NCBI GenBank assembly: GCA_039028975.1
Contig: JBCCHB010000179.1
Location: 1 to 31,999 of the forward strand
Direction: 5' to 3'
Length of the DNA: 31,999 nt
From: JAHBNG01 sp039028975
GTDB lineage: Bacteria; Chloroflexota; Anaerolineae; Caldilineales; Caldilineaceae
Numbering within the stretch: the first letter of the stretch is position 1; every line of letters begins with the position of its first letter. Made by a program: the position numbers and the translations under genes. The notes under the pieces were generated by a model. The model was not told where the DNA came from. It saw only the letters and a program-made list of their open reading frames with translations, and made no database searches. This document shows positions 16,306 through 24,175 of this stretch, piece by piece.

Positions 16306-16311
16306 ATTATA
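16306..16311 (-). promoter_or_regulatory. Possible -10 element (TATAAT) for the transglutaminase-dioxygenase operon
   Basis: A perfect TATAAT on the minus strand would place transcription start about 40 bases before the ATG at 16261. No good -35 hexamer stands at 16-18 bases, so this may be an activated or chance site. Confidence 0.35.
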
Positions 16312-16435
16312 GCTGTGTATAGCGGACAACCTTTGTCATGTTTGCTGAGAAATGAATCGTAGATAAATTAAGTGTCTTAATCTAATTTTGCCCCATCAAA
16401 TGATCAATTTATTTCACCCCCTTTTCTAAAGTAAC

Positions 16436-16470
16436 AAAAAGCCCGGTATCAAGCTGATACCGGGCTTTTT
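16436..16470. terminator. Intrinsic terminator, bidirectional
   Basis: A perfect 16-bp inverted repeat, AAAAAGCCCGGTATCA and TGATACCGGGCTTTTT, with a three-base AGC loop and T runs on both strands. It lies 26 bases after the minus-strand stop of the binding-protein gene (16497) and is a textbook Rho-independent terminator for it. Confidence 0.96.
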
Positions 16471-16496
16471 GAATTGAGAATTACCTGATTAGTCGG

Positions 16497-18377
16497 CTAT
16501 TCAACCGGCTCCAAATGCGTAAACAACAGCAGTGACGTACGATGCCAGAAACCCTCATGGATATACGGATTCTCCGGATTGGGCCAGTTTGTCCAGTATG
16601 TCGTATTCATTGGCAGCAGAATCACTGTCTCTACCAGCATGACGTCGGGCAGCTCCGGTAGCCAAATCTCCATGGCTTGGTGGAACTTGGCGCGCAGCTC
16701 TGGATCGTCGGATTGGAGCGGACGCATGGCGTCGACGATGTCGCTAAACTCCTGGTTGGACCAGCGGTAGAGGTTGGTGGCAGGAATCGATTCGCCCGTT
16801 GGTTTAACGTGCTTGATGTGGTACAGGTTGTTCAAGGTTGTGTAGGGATCGCGCATACTGCCGCCGTGACCCCAAAGGAACGCTTTGGCTTCACCCGTGA
16901 AGATACGCGTAACGAAGTCAGCAGGCAGCAGGAAGCTAGCATCGAAGCCAGCGCGACGGAGCTGTTCCGTCACCACGGGTGCTTGGGGAGTGGTCGATGG
17001 GTGCTGCGGGAAGGTGATGATCTCGAAGGTGATGCGCTCACCATCTTTGGCCCAGAAGCCCTCATCATCCTTGGCATAGCCTTTACTCTCCATGATTTCG
17101 GCGGCTTTATCCAGATCAAACGCGGTGGTGTCGTATTCAGCCAGCAGATCGTCAACTTCGCTAAAGAAAGAGCCGACGCCGGGATAGTTGGGGTAGGGCA
17201 GCTTGATGGCCGTGGTTGTGTTCTTGAAGGCAAACTCGATAATCTCATCCCGGTCTAGTGAGTAGCTGATGGCCCAACGGATTTCAGGATCATCAAACGG
17301 CGCCTCGGTATTGTTGAAGCCTAAGCTAATGGGCCACCAGTCCAAGAAGCCAAAGGGCGGATCATCTCGGTGGGTGATGACGGCAGGATTCTGACTTTGG
17401 GCCAGCTCCATGTTGGTGGCCGTGAAGGAGAAGGCCATGTCGATCTCATTGTTCGAGATGAGCTGGACCATGGTATTTTCGTCCATGCCCGGTAAGAAGA
17501 TAAGGCGCTCTACCCGAGGCACTTCCTGGAAGCCTATGGCTGCAGCCCACCAATCTGGGCGCACGTCCCAGATCTTTTGCTCAACCGAGGTAGCGACTAG
17601 TTTATAGGGACCTGTGCAAAGAGGCCAGCCCTGTTCGGGATCATAGTTGCTAAAGCTGGCGGCATCCTGGTCCGCGAAGACATGTTCTGGCGCAATGGGA
17701 ACGCCCAAGTCGGCGCGGAAGGTTAAGTTGTCAAAGATGAAGCGCGGATTGGTTCCGGTGAGACCGATTTTGACGTTCAGGTCATCAACGACTTCAGCAC
17801 TAGCGACCGTATCCTGGATTTGACCGGCTCGTTGTAGGTCGCTCTGCTCTAACAGCAGATTGAGGGTAAATGCAATGTCGTTGGCATCAAATGCTTCACC
17901 ATCGCTCCAGGTCGCGCCTTCACGCACCGTGACTGTGACTTCGGTGAAATCTTCATTGTACTCAAAGCCTTCGGCTAACCAAGGGATGAATTCATCGCCG
18001 ATCATGTTGTAGTAGAAGAGCCCCTCGGTGCAAGCTTGGTAGTGGCCACTGCGTGAGGTACCTGGCGCAAAGGGATTGAACAGTTCAACATCGGTAAAGC
18101 CGCCTGGGTGTTCGCCACCTAATCCAGCCATAATCAATGTGCGGTTACGGGGAATATCGGCCAGACCACCACCATCAGTGCTTGAATCAGACTCTGTGGC
18201 AGCAGCTTCTTCGGCAGGTGCCTCATCGCTGCTTGCTTGTTCTTGTTCTTCGGCCATCTCTTCTATTGATGGGGTTCCGCAGGCTGCCAACAGCAGCACT
18301 GTCAGCAGTAAGAGAGAGAGAAGTATACCTCTCGGAATCCGATTCGACATCCGAATACACGTTCGAGAGCTTTGCAT
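16497..18377 (-). CDS. ABC transporter substrate-binding lipoprotein, family 5 (peptide/nickel type)
   Basis: The 626-residue product is an extracellular solute-binding protein of family 5. Residues 10-33 are a lipoprotein signal peptide with lipobox LLAAC (Cys33), followed by an acidic Ser/Glu/Ala linker (about 36-70) that tethers the domain. The core has LAEGFEYNEDFTEVTVTVRE, WSDGEAFDANDIAFTL and LCTGPYKLV, all typical. The family captures oligopeptides, nickel, sugars or other solutes outside the membrane. AAGGAGG (18384-18390 on the other strand) fixes the ATG. It is transcribed divergently from the permease-ATPase genes at 18796-23569, with which it forms a complete importer, and is ended by the hairpin at 16436-16470. 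Confidence 0.93.
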   Translation of the reverse strand: MQSSRTCIRMSNRIPRGILLSLLLLTVLLLAACGTPSIEEMAEEQEQASSDEAPAEEAAATESDSSTDGGGLADIPRNRTLIMAGLGGEHPGGFTDVELFNPFAPGTSRSGHYQACTEGLFYYNMIGDEFIPWLAEGFEYNEDFTEVTVTVREGATWSDGEAFDANDIAFTLNLLLEQSDLQRAGQIQDTVASAEVVDDLNVKIGLTGTNPRFIFDNLTFRADLGVPIAPEHVFADQDAASFSNYDPEQGWPLCTGPYKLVATSVEQKIWDVRPDWWAAAIGFQEVPRVERLIFLPGMDENTMVQLISNNEIDMAFSFTATNMELAQSQNPAVITHRDDPPFGFLDWWPISLGFNNTEAPFDDPEIRWAISYSLDRDEIIEFAFKNTTTAIKLPYPNYPGVGSFFSEVDDLLAEYDTTAFDLDKAAEIMESKGYAKDDEGFWAKDGERITFEIITFPQHPSTTPQAPVVTEQLRRAGFDASFLLPADFVTRIFTGEAKAFLWGHGGSMRDPYTTLNNLYHIKHVKPTGESIPATNLYRWSNQEFSDIVDAMRPLQSDDPELRAKFHQAMEIWLPELPDVMLVETVILLPMNTTYWTNWPNPENPYIHEGFWHRTSLLLFTHLEPVE

Positions 18378-18468
18378 GGTGTTCCTCCTTCGATGAGGGT
18401 TTAGGGACTTTAGGAACGAGAATTATGTAACTTGGTCATTTGGTAGGGCTAAACCCGATTGAAACGCG

Positions 18469-18496
18469 CAAGTTATTTACGGCTCATTCCTTAGAG
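18469..18496 (+). repeat. Shared 28-bp motif, copy 1 (importer control region)
   Basis: CAAGTTATTTAC followed by GGCTCATTCCTTAGAG matches the copy at 21529-21556 at about 23 of 28 positions. A partly complementary GTAACTTG at 18427-18434 could pair with its left end. Lying in both intergenic gaps of the same importer, it may be a regulator site or a decayed repeat. Confidence 0.55.
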
Positions 18497-18635
18497 TATA
18501 GAAAATAGACAGGGGGAGCCGTACAACAGAACTTACCTTCATACAACGTCTCTATATTATATCCTATTTGGGAATTATCCAAAAGCAACCGATTTTTGCT
18601 GGTAGCATCCTCCGTTGCGGGGCATACGAAGAAGA

Positions 18636-18698
18636 ATGCGATGCACGGTTGGAATACCGGATGGACCATCCCCCAGATCCCTCAACCGTGCGTTGCAT
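18636..18698. other. Nested palindrome (hairpin within hairpin)
   Basis: Outer arms of 16 bases (ATGCGATGCACGGTTG at 18636-18651 and CAACCGTGCGTTGCAT at 18683-18698) pair with two mismatches; the inner nine pairs are perfect. Inside the loop GGATGG-A-CCATCC (18659-18671) forms a second small palindrome. It lies upstream of the permease promoter, so it is not part of that mRNA if the promoter call is right. It could be a protein-binding site, a small RNA or a repeat element. Confidence 0.7.
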
Positions 18699-18758
18699 GC
18701 GGGTTGCCAGCCGAATGCATTCTCTCACACAAAATTAAGATGCTCCCATTTTTGCCAA

Positions 18759-18787
18759 TTGACACCTGATTTAGAGTGTGATAAATT
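18759..18787 (+). promoter_or_regulatory. Sigma-70-type promoter of the importer operon
   Basis: TTGACA at 18759-18764 and TAAATT at 18782-18787 are separated by exactly 17 bases. Expected transcription start is around 18793-18795, right at the permease start codon (18796), with no room for a ribosome binding site. Confidence 0.7.
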
Positions 18788-18795
18788 AGATGACT

Positions 18796-19797
18796 ATGAA
18801 TCTTCGCTACATCCTCAGTCGCATTCTATTCTTCTTTGTCGTCGTGTGGGCTGGTACAACACTTATATTCTTCCTCCCCCGAATGGCTCCTGGCCGTGAT
18901 CCGATCCGTGAACGACTTGGTATGATGATGGCTATGGGTGGGGTCAATTCGACCGATATCGAAGTCCTGGCCAAAGCTTATGAATCAAAATTTGGATTAG
19001 ATCAACCGCTATTGGTTCAGTATATGAATTATATGGGGAATATTCTGCGCTTTGATTTGGGATACTCGCTGGCAAAGTTCCCTACAACGGTGGGTGATCT
19101 GATTGCTCAAGCCCTCCCTTGGACGATTGCGTTATTGGGTGTCTCGACCTTTTTTGCGTTTCTCTTTGGCAGTATTCTGGGTGGACTGTTGGCGTGGCCT
19201 GGTTCCCCGCGCTGGTTGCGTCTGTTGTTGCCTCCCTTATTCACCTTTTCAGCGATTCCTTATTTCTTGTTGGCCTTGATTTTGATCTACGTCTTGGCTT
19301 TTAAGATTAAGGCCTTTCCGTTAGGGGGTGGCTCCCAATATGGCACAATACCGGCTTTTACGGTGACCTATATCCTGGATCTGATCTATCATTCAGTTTT
19401 GCCCTCTCTGTCAATTGTTTTGGCATCGGTTGGGTTTTGGTCGCTCTCTATGCGCGGCATGATGATTACGGTTGAGGGTGAAGATTATATTACGCTGGCC
19501 GAGGCCAAAGGTTTGCCGGGCGTCCGAATTTTTCTTTGGTATGCCATGCGCAATGCGTTATTGCCGCAGACGACGGCTTTGGCTCTTTCTTTGGGGACCA
19601 TACTTTCCGGTTCGATCTTGGTGGAGATTATCTTTCGGTATCCGGGCATTGGTTCAGTGCTCTTTGCAGCCATATCGGGTTTTGATTACTTTACCATCTA
19701 TGGGATCGTCTTCTTTATTGTGGTAACAATCGCATTTGTGACTTTGGTTCTTGATCTGATTTACCCTCTACTTGATCCGCGAATCCGATATCAGTGA
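18796..19797 (+). CDS. ABC importer permease, DppB/OppB type
   Basis: The 333-residue inner-membrane permease has the family start MNLRYILSRILFFFVVVWAGTT, an N-terminal loop with SKFGLDQPLLVQYMNYM, six helices, and the ATPase-contacting EAA loop EDYITLAEAKGLPGVRIFL near 223-241, ending DPRIRYQ. It pairs with the DppC-type permease that follows. ATG 18796 was chosen over ATG 18790, which is only two bases after the -10 hexamer; neither has a ribosome binding site, consistent with a leaderless transcript. Length and motifs are normal. The substrate is unknown; peptides are the commonest for this family. Confidence 0.92.
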   Translation: MNLRYILSRILFFFVVVWAGTTLIFFLPRMAPGRDPIRERLGMMMAMGGVNSTDIEVLAKAYESKFGLDQPLLVQYMNYMGNILRFDLGYSLAKFPTTVGDLIAQALPWTIALLGVSTFFAFLFGSILGGLLAWPGSPRWLRLLLPPLFTFSAIPYFLLALILIYVLAFKIKAFPLGGGSQYGTIPAFTVTYILDLIYHSVLPSLSIVLASVGFWSLSMRGMMITVEGEDYITLAEAKGLPGVRIFLWYAMRNALLPQTTALALSLGTILSGSILVEIIFRYPGIGSVLFAAISGFDYFTIYGIVFFIVVTIAFVTLVLDLIYPLLDPRIRYQ

Positions 19798-19861
19798 GTT
19801 TGTGGGCAGGCTAGGCAGAATCTCCTACATAATAGTTAAGACATATAGTAAGATTTCATCT

Positions 19862-20710
19862 ATGATCCGATTATTGCGCACCATTGGCGGCAACGGCCAA
19901 CTACTGTCAGGGATTCTGATTCTGTTGTTGTTGGTTCTTTTCTGGTTGGTTGGTTCGTTTACAGTTGATCTGGACAATGCGACGCCGCTTTCGGCGGGAC
20001 CGGATAGACCACCCTCTGCCGAATACCCTCTGGGTACAGATAGTGCGGGGCGTCAGCTCTTACCCGTAATGGTTGTGGGTACGCCCATGACATTAAAGAT
20101 CGGGCTGATCGCTGGCTCTGTCGGGCTACTGATTGGGATTATTTTGGGCTTTATTGCCGGGTACTTTGGCGGTATCATCGACGTGGTGATTCGTACCATT
20201 TCGGATGTGGCGTTGACTGTACCTGCGCTTGCCGTCCTTGTGGTGATCGCCTCGGTCATTTCCGAGACGCTCAGCCCAGAGACCATGGCCTTCATTATCG
20301 CATCCCTCTCATGGATGTGGCCAACGCGGACGATCCGTTCTCAAGTATTGACCATGCGCGAACGAGCCTATGTGGAAGTCGCTCGCCTTTCTGGGCAGAG
20401 CGATCTAGAGATCATTTTCAAAGAGTTGGTACCCAACCTGCTGCCTTACCTGGCCGCAAGCTTTGTGGGTGCTGTCGCTGCTGCCGTATTAGCCGCTATC
20501 GGTCTCGAAGCGTTAGGATTAGGGCCGCAAAGCGAACCAACCCTAGGCATGACTATCTTTTGGGCACGCTACTATAATGCTTTACCACGGGGTATGTGGT
20601 GGTGGTGGGCACCGCCCGTTCTGATTATCATTCTCCTCTTTATTGGATTATTTCTCGTATCGGCCGGGCTGGATGAGATTGCCAATCCTCGGACTCGGAG
20701 AAGTGCCTAA
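19862..20710 (+). CDS. ABC importer permease, DppC/OppC type
   Basis: The 282-residue partner permease starts MIRLLRTIGGNGQLLSG, has the PPSAEYPLGTDSAGRQLLPVM loop that precedes the core in this family, six helices and the EAA loop RAYVEVARLSGQSDLEIIFKELVPN. It ends with PRTRRSA, which overlaps the region where the sulfotransferase begins. An upstream in-frame TTG at 19772 would overlap the previous gene and add 30 non-conserved residues, so the ATG at 19862 was preferred, although it has no clear ribosome binding site. The two permeases form the membrane channel. Confidence 0.9.
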   Translation: MIRLLRTIGGNGQLLSGILILLLLVLFWLVGSFTVDLDNATPLSAGPDRPPSAEYPLGTDSAGRQLLPVMVVGTPMTLKIGLIAGSVGLLIGIILGFIAGYFGGIIDVVIRTISDVALTVPALAVLVVIASVISETLSPETMAFIIASLSWMWPTRTIRSQVLTMRERAYVEVARLSGQSDLEIIFKELVPNLLPYLAASFVGAVAAAVLAAIGLEALGLGPQSEPTLGMTIFWARYYNALPRGMWWWWAPPVLIIILLFIGLFLVSAGLDEIANPRTRRSA

Positions 20711-21470
20711 CTTGAAACCCAACCTCTCTTATACCATCTGGTTTAGCCAGCGCACGGGTAGCACACTCCTCTGTAAAGCGCTCGAAGAAACAGGGATAGC
20801 CGGCAAACCCAACGAATGGTTAAATGTTCCTGGCGAACCTGATCTGCTTGTTCATTATCAAGTGGACACTCACGCTGAATTGCAAGACTATCTGTGGCAG
20901 TTGGGTAGCACGTCAAACGGCGTCTTCGGCTTGAAATTTGGCTTTTCCGAACCACGCGTTACCCATCACTTGGATGCCCTTCGACAATTTCCCGATTGTC
21001 CTCATGACGCCAATTCAAGGGTGATCATTTGGCACCATGCTTTTCCCAATAGTCGCCACATCTTTATGACCCGCCGAAATAAGATACGTCAGGCTGTCTC
21101 CTGGTGGAAGGCAATTAAAACCCAGGAATGGCACAGAGAGAATGGAGCAACAGAGGCTAAACCTGATCTGGGTGACGCTTATCGATTTGAAGCAATTGAT
21201 CATCTATATGACGAATGTTCCATGCGTGAGGCTGGTATTCAAGCATTTTTCTCCGAGGGAGGAATTGTTCCCTTGACCATTGTATATGAGGACTTTATAG
21301 AAACGTACTCAGAGACGATTCGCCAGATGCTGGATTTCTTAGGGCTCGATGATAAAACGGTAACCATCCCATCACCCTACTATGTAAAACTGGCTGATGA
21401 AATCTCGGAGGAATGGGTACAGCGATTCCGCGAAGAGAAACAAAGAGGCTGGCAAAACCGAGGCTGGTAA
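20703..21470 (+). CDS. Stf0-type sulfotransferase
   Basis: The product of about 255 residues matches the Stf0 family: the PAPS 5'-phosphosulfate loop SQRTGSTLLCKALEETG begins at residue 15, GLKFGFSEPRV follows, and the 3'-phosphate region SRHIFMTRRNKIRQAVSWW lies near 118-135, then VYEDFIETYSETIRQMLDFLG. These enzymes move sulfate from PAPS to hydroxyl groups of small molecules such as trehalose. The start is uncertain: GTG 20703, TTG 20712 or ATG 20673 (overlapping the permease by 38 bases). It is inserted between permease and ATPase genes of an importer, an unusual place, and probably shares the transcript. Confidence 0.85.
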   Translation: MPNLKPNLSYTIWFSQRTGSTLLCKALEETGIAGKPNEWLNVPGEPDLLVHYQVDTHAELQDYLWQLGSTSNGVFGLKFGFSEPRVTHHLDALRQFPDCPHDANSRVIIWHHAFPNSRHIFMTRRNKIRQAVSWWKAIKTQEWHRENGATEAKPDLGDAYRFEAIDHLYDECSMREAGIQAFFSEGGIVPLTIVYEDFIETYSETIRQMLDFLGLDDKTVTIPSPYYVKLADEISEEWVQRFREEKQRGWQNRGW

Positions 21471-21528
21471 GGAATCGGAATTAAATAACTTGTGTATAAG
21501 ATCTCTCAATCCTTCGAGATGACATGCC

Positions 21529-21556
21529 CAACTTATTTAATGCTCATTCCTAAGAT
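21529..21556 (+). repeat. Shared 28-bp motif, copy 2, right arm of an inverted repeat
   Basis: CAACTTATTTAA here and TTAAATAACTTG at 21481-21492 are inverted repeats (11 of 12). The following GCTCATTCCTAAG matches the copy at 18469-18496. It ends 18 bases before the ATPase start at 21575, which has no obvious ribosome binding site. The loop between the arms holds AGATCTCTCAATCCTTCGAG. Confidence 0.55.
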
Positions 21557-21574
21557 AAGCACAATGATAGAGTA

Positions 21575-22573
21575 ATGACAGTGAATCAACAGGTAGAAGA
21601 AGCCCTCAACGTACGTGATCTCTACGTGCATTATCACACGCCCGCGGGACCTGTCCGTGCTGTGGAAGGCGTCTCGTTTGCCTTGAAAAAGGGTGAACGT
21701 TTTGGCTTGGTCGGCGAGTCTGGATCGGGCAAATCGACCACCATCCTAGCTTTATTAAGAATGCTCAAGCCACCTGCTCAAATTGAATCGGGGCAGGTAT
21801 TGCTGGGTGGTGATGATCTGCTCCAATTGCCCAAGGATGAGATCCGTTCTGCTCGCTTTGCCCGAATTTCCTTGATTCCCCAAGGGGCCATGAATTCACT
21901 CAACCCGGTCATGCGTATCAAGCATCAACTGATGGATACCATCCAGTATCATGAAGATGCATTCGACAAACGGGCCATGCTTGAACGAATTCATTCTCTT
22001 CTGGAATCGGTGGGATTGACACCTAGCGTGGCAGAGATGTATCCGCATCAGCTCAGTGGTGGTATGAAGCAGCGAGTCTGCATTGCCATGAGCATTTCGC
22101 TGTCACCTGAAGTCATTTTGGCTGATGAACCGACGAGCGCCCTCGACGTAGTCGTCCAGCGACAGGTAATGGAGACCTTGGCTCATGTGCAGGAGAAGAT
22201 CGGTGCGGCACTCATTTTAGTCGGTCATGATATGGGGTTGATGGCTCAATTTGTCAATACGATTGGGGTCATGTATGCGGGGAAGTTGGTGGAAATTGGT
22301 CCAGTTGAGGAGATCTTTGAAGAACCGCTCCATCCATATACACAGCTACTAATCGGTAGCCTTCCATCATTAGACCAAAAGCGCCTTTTTAAGGGGATTC
22401 CAGGCATCACCCCCTCGCTGTTGGAGCCGCCGCCTGGCTGTACATTTCATCCTCGCTGCCCGCAAGCAATGACCCACTGTTCTACGACCCTCCCAACTAT
22501 GCAAGAAATCCGGCCTGGGCGGTGGGTCTCTTGCCTATTATATAAAGAAGATCTGTTGTATAAAGAAGAATAG
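21575..22573 (+). CDS. ABC importer ATPase, DppD/OppD type
   Basis: The 332-residue nucleotide-binding subunit has Walker A GESGSGKST at 47-55, Q-loop LIPQGAMNSLNPVM, signature LSGGMKQR at 160-167, Walker B VILADEPTSALD around 180-191 and the switch His218 in VGHDM. The C-terminal oligopeptide-type extension carries GCTFHPRCPQAMTHC, a cysteine arrangement seen in many DppD/OppD proteins. It powers transport together with the following DppF-type ATPase, whose ATG is three bases after its stop. It is split from the permeases by the sulfotransferase and a 104-bp gap with an inverted repeat. Confidence 0.94.
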   Translation: MTVNQQVEEALNVRDLYVHYHTPAGPVRAVEGVSFALKKGERFGLVGESGSGKSTTILALLRMLKPPAQIESGQVLLGGDDLLQLPKDEIRSARFARISLIPQGAMNSLNPVMRIKHQLMDTIQYHEDAFDKRAMLERIHSLLESVGLTPSVAEMYPHQLSGGMKQRVCIAMSISLSPEVILADEPTSALDVVVQRQVMETLAHVQEKIGAALILVGHDMGLMAQFVNTIGVMYAGKLVEIGPVEEIFEEPLHPYTQLLIGSLPSLDQKRLFKGIPGITPSLLEPPPGCTFHPRCPQAMTHCSTTLPTMQEIRPGRWVSCLLYKEDLLYKEE

Positions 22574-22576
22574 ACA

Positions 22577-23569
22577 ATGGCATCTCTATTAGAAGCACGT
22601 AATGTATCCAAAGTTTTCGGCGGTTCTCTATTTGACCGGAGTCGAACGGTTGCGCTTCAGAACGCATCGCTAGTGATTGATAATGAGAAGCCTTCCATCA
22701 TTGCGATTGCGGGTGAAAGTGGCAGTGGAAAAACAACTTTTGCTCGCCTATTGCTCGGTATGACAGAACCGACTGAGGGAGAGATCATCTATGAGGGACG
22801 GAGCCTGAGTACTTTAAAGGGCGCGGACAAAAAGAGGTTCCGTCGCGAGGTGCAGGCTGTATTTCAAGATCCCTTTGAAGTATATAACCCCTTTTACATG
22901 GTTGATCACGTTTTGACGACACCCATCTCTAAATTCTATCCGAAGGCGTCAAAGGTGGAAGTCCGTCAGATGATAGAGGATGCCTTAGAAGCGGTTGGCT
23001 TGCGCTCCCAGGAGACGCTTGGGCGCTTCCCCCACCAACTGAGTGGCGGTCAACGTCAACGGATTATGGTGGCTCGGGCGCTTTTGCTTCAGCCGAGAAT
23101 TATTGTGGCAGATGAGCCGGTATCTATGGTTGATGCGTCGCTGCGCGCAACGATTTTAGAGAGCCTGCTTCAAGTCCATGAGCAATTCGGCATCTCCCTG
23201 ATCTATATTACCCATGATCTAACTACAGCCTATCAGCTTTGTGAAACCATCCTGATGATGTACCGTGGGCGGGTGGTCGAGGCTGGCGATGTTGACTCGG
23301 TGATTAAAGACCCTCAACATCCATACACTCAATTGCTGGTTGACTCGATTCCTCTACCCAATCCCAAAGTCCGCTGGGGAGAGAAAGAAATAACACGTCA
23401 AGCAAAAAACGATGGTTCGACTTCCAGCATTGGATGCGGGTTTGCCGATCGGTGTGTCCACGTGATGGAGCGATGTAACCAGTCTGCACCTCCCCATTTT
23501 TCATCCCAAACTCAACGGACTGTTGCTTGTTACCTCTACGACGATGCATCCACAGCCTCTTCACCATGA
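22577..23569 (+). CDS. ABC importer ATPase, DppF/OppF type
   Basis: The 330-residue subunit has Walker A GESGSGKTT at 46-54, Q-loop FQDPFEVYNPF, signature LSGGQRQR at 155-162, Walker B IIVADEPVSMVDAS at 175-188 and switch His213 in ITHDL. The C-terminus carries GCGFADRCVHVMERC, the DppF-type cysteine region. Motifs and length are complete, so with the binding protein, two permeases and DppD-type ATPase the importer is intact. It is the last gene of the unit; about 40 bases after its stop, remnants of a secreted-protein gene begin. Confidence 0.94.
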   Translation: MASLLEARNVSKVFGGSLFDRSRTVALQNASLVIDNEKPSIIAIAGESGSGKTTFARLLLGMTEPTEGEIIYEGRSLSTLKGADKKRFRREVQAVFQDPFEVYNPFYMVDHVLTTPISKFYPKASKVEVRQMIEDALEAVGLRSQETLGRFPHQLSGGQRQRIMVARALLLQPRIIVADEPVSMVDASLRATILESLLQVHEQFGISLIYITHDLTTAYQLCETILMMYRGRVVEAGDVDSVIKDPQHPYTQLLVDSIPLPNPKVRWGEKEITRQAKNDGSTSSIGCGFADRCVHVMERCNQSAPPHFSSQTQRTVACYLYDDASTASSP

Positions 23570-23608
23570 ACGGCAGCACAGTCAGCGGGAAGATGAGCAA
23601 AGGTGTAA

Positions 23609-23970
23609 GCGGCACTTACCACGGGCGACGGCGATTTTGATGGGGTGGACGACGTAACCGAAGATCTTAACGGTGACCGCGCTCCCTACAACGATGACAC
23701 CGACGGCGGCTCCCTAGAAGATGAATTCCCAAGCCAATGCCTCTCCCTGTTGGATACATCTGAACCCTGCCCATGGTGGCTACCAGCACGGGGCGCTCCA
23801 GCAGCGAGAGCTACGAGTTTGTGGATCAGCTAGACGCCACGCAGATGAGCGGTGGTCGACCCCATTACAAACTGGGTGTGCTGACTGTGGATGGCTTGGA
23901 GATTTACTTAGACCTGGGCCTTGGGGAGGGGGACAGCCCATCGATCTTCTTGCCGCTCATTAGCCAGTAG
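23609..23970 (+). pseudogene. Remnant of a secreted protein gene (Asp-rich repeat and FLPL C-terminus)
   Basis: One frame gives GDGDFDGVDDVTEDLNGDRA (then PYNDDTDG), resembling calcium-binding thrombospondin-type-3 or dockerin-like repeats. A second frame, from about 23773, gives SYEFVDQLDATQMSGGRPHY, then LTVDGLEIYLDLGLGEGD, and ends IFLPLISQ. That ending resembles the hydrophobic LPL-type end of many secreted Chloroflexota proteins (from memory). No signal peptide or start is present and the frames are shifted relative to each other, so this is read as a broken, 5'-truncated gene. Neither part is likely to be expressed. Confidence 0.6.
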
Positions 23971-23980
23971 CCAGACATGC

Positions 23981-24080
23981 AACAAGCTGCACCACGGGAA
24001 TGAAAATCGAACAAAGATTAGAAGATTGTGCAGATTCTTAATCTTTCTAACCTTTTCATCTTTGTGATTGACAGTGCAGA
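23981..24080. repeat. 100-bp hairpin repeat, copy A
   Basis: AACAAGCTGCACCACGG to ACAGTGCAGA matches 30613-30713 with roughly eight differences. It contains AAAGATTAGAAGATT followed by AATCTTTCTAACCTTTT, which can pair as an imperfect stem. It lies between the secreted-protein remnant and the end of the FtsX-type gene. Together the two copies bracket the whole sugar importer-FtsX region (24.2-30.5 kb). Confidence 0.85.
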
Positions 24081-24175
24081 AGTGTACTCGGTTCCTTTGA
24101 TACTTGAAGCGGGTATAAAATGAAAAAAATTAGGGACTCTGGACTAGGCGACCAATCGACTGCGGACTACTACCT

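Larger units (their letters stand above)
18378..18789. other. 412-bp divergent intergenic region of the importer
   Basis: No gene was seen. From left to right it contains the leader of the binding-protein gene, a motif shared with 21529-21556, an AT-rich stretch, a nested palindrome at 18636-18698 and the permease promoter at 18759-18787. The layout is that of a regulated divergent promoter region. Confidence 0.7.

Noticed and set aside
16677..17258. 193-codon + strand ORF
   Set aside because: Antisense shadow of the family 5 binding-protein gene.
23645..23833. Free-standing calcium-binding small protein
   Set aside because: The Asp-rich segment runs upstream into a stop without a start codon of its own and the C-terminal half is in another frame, so a broken gene fits better.
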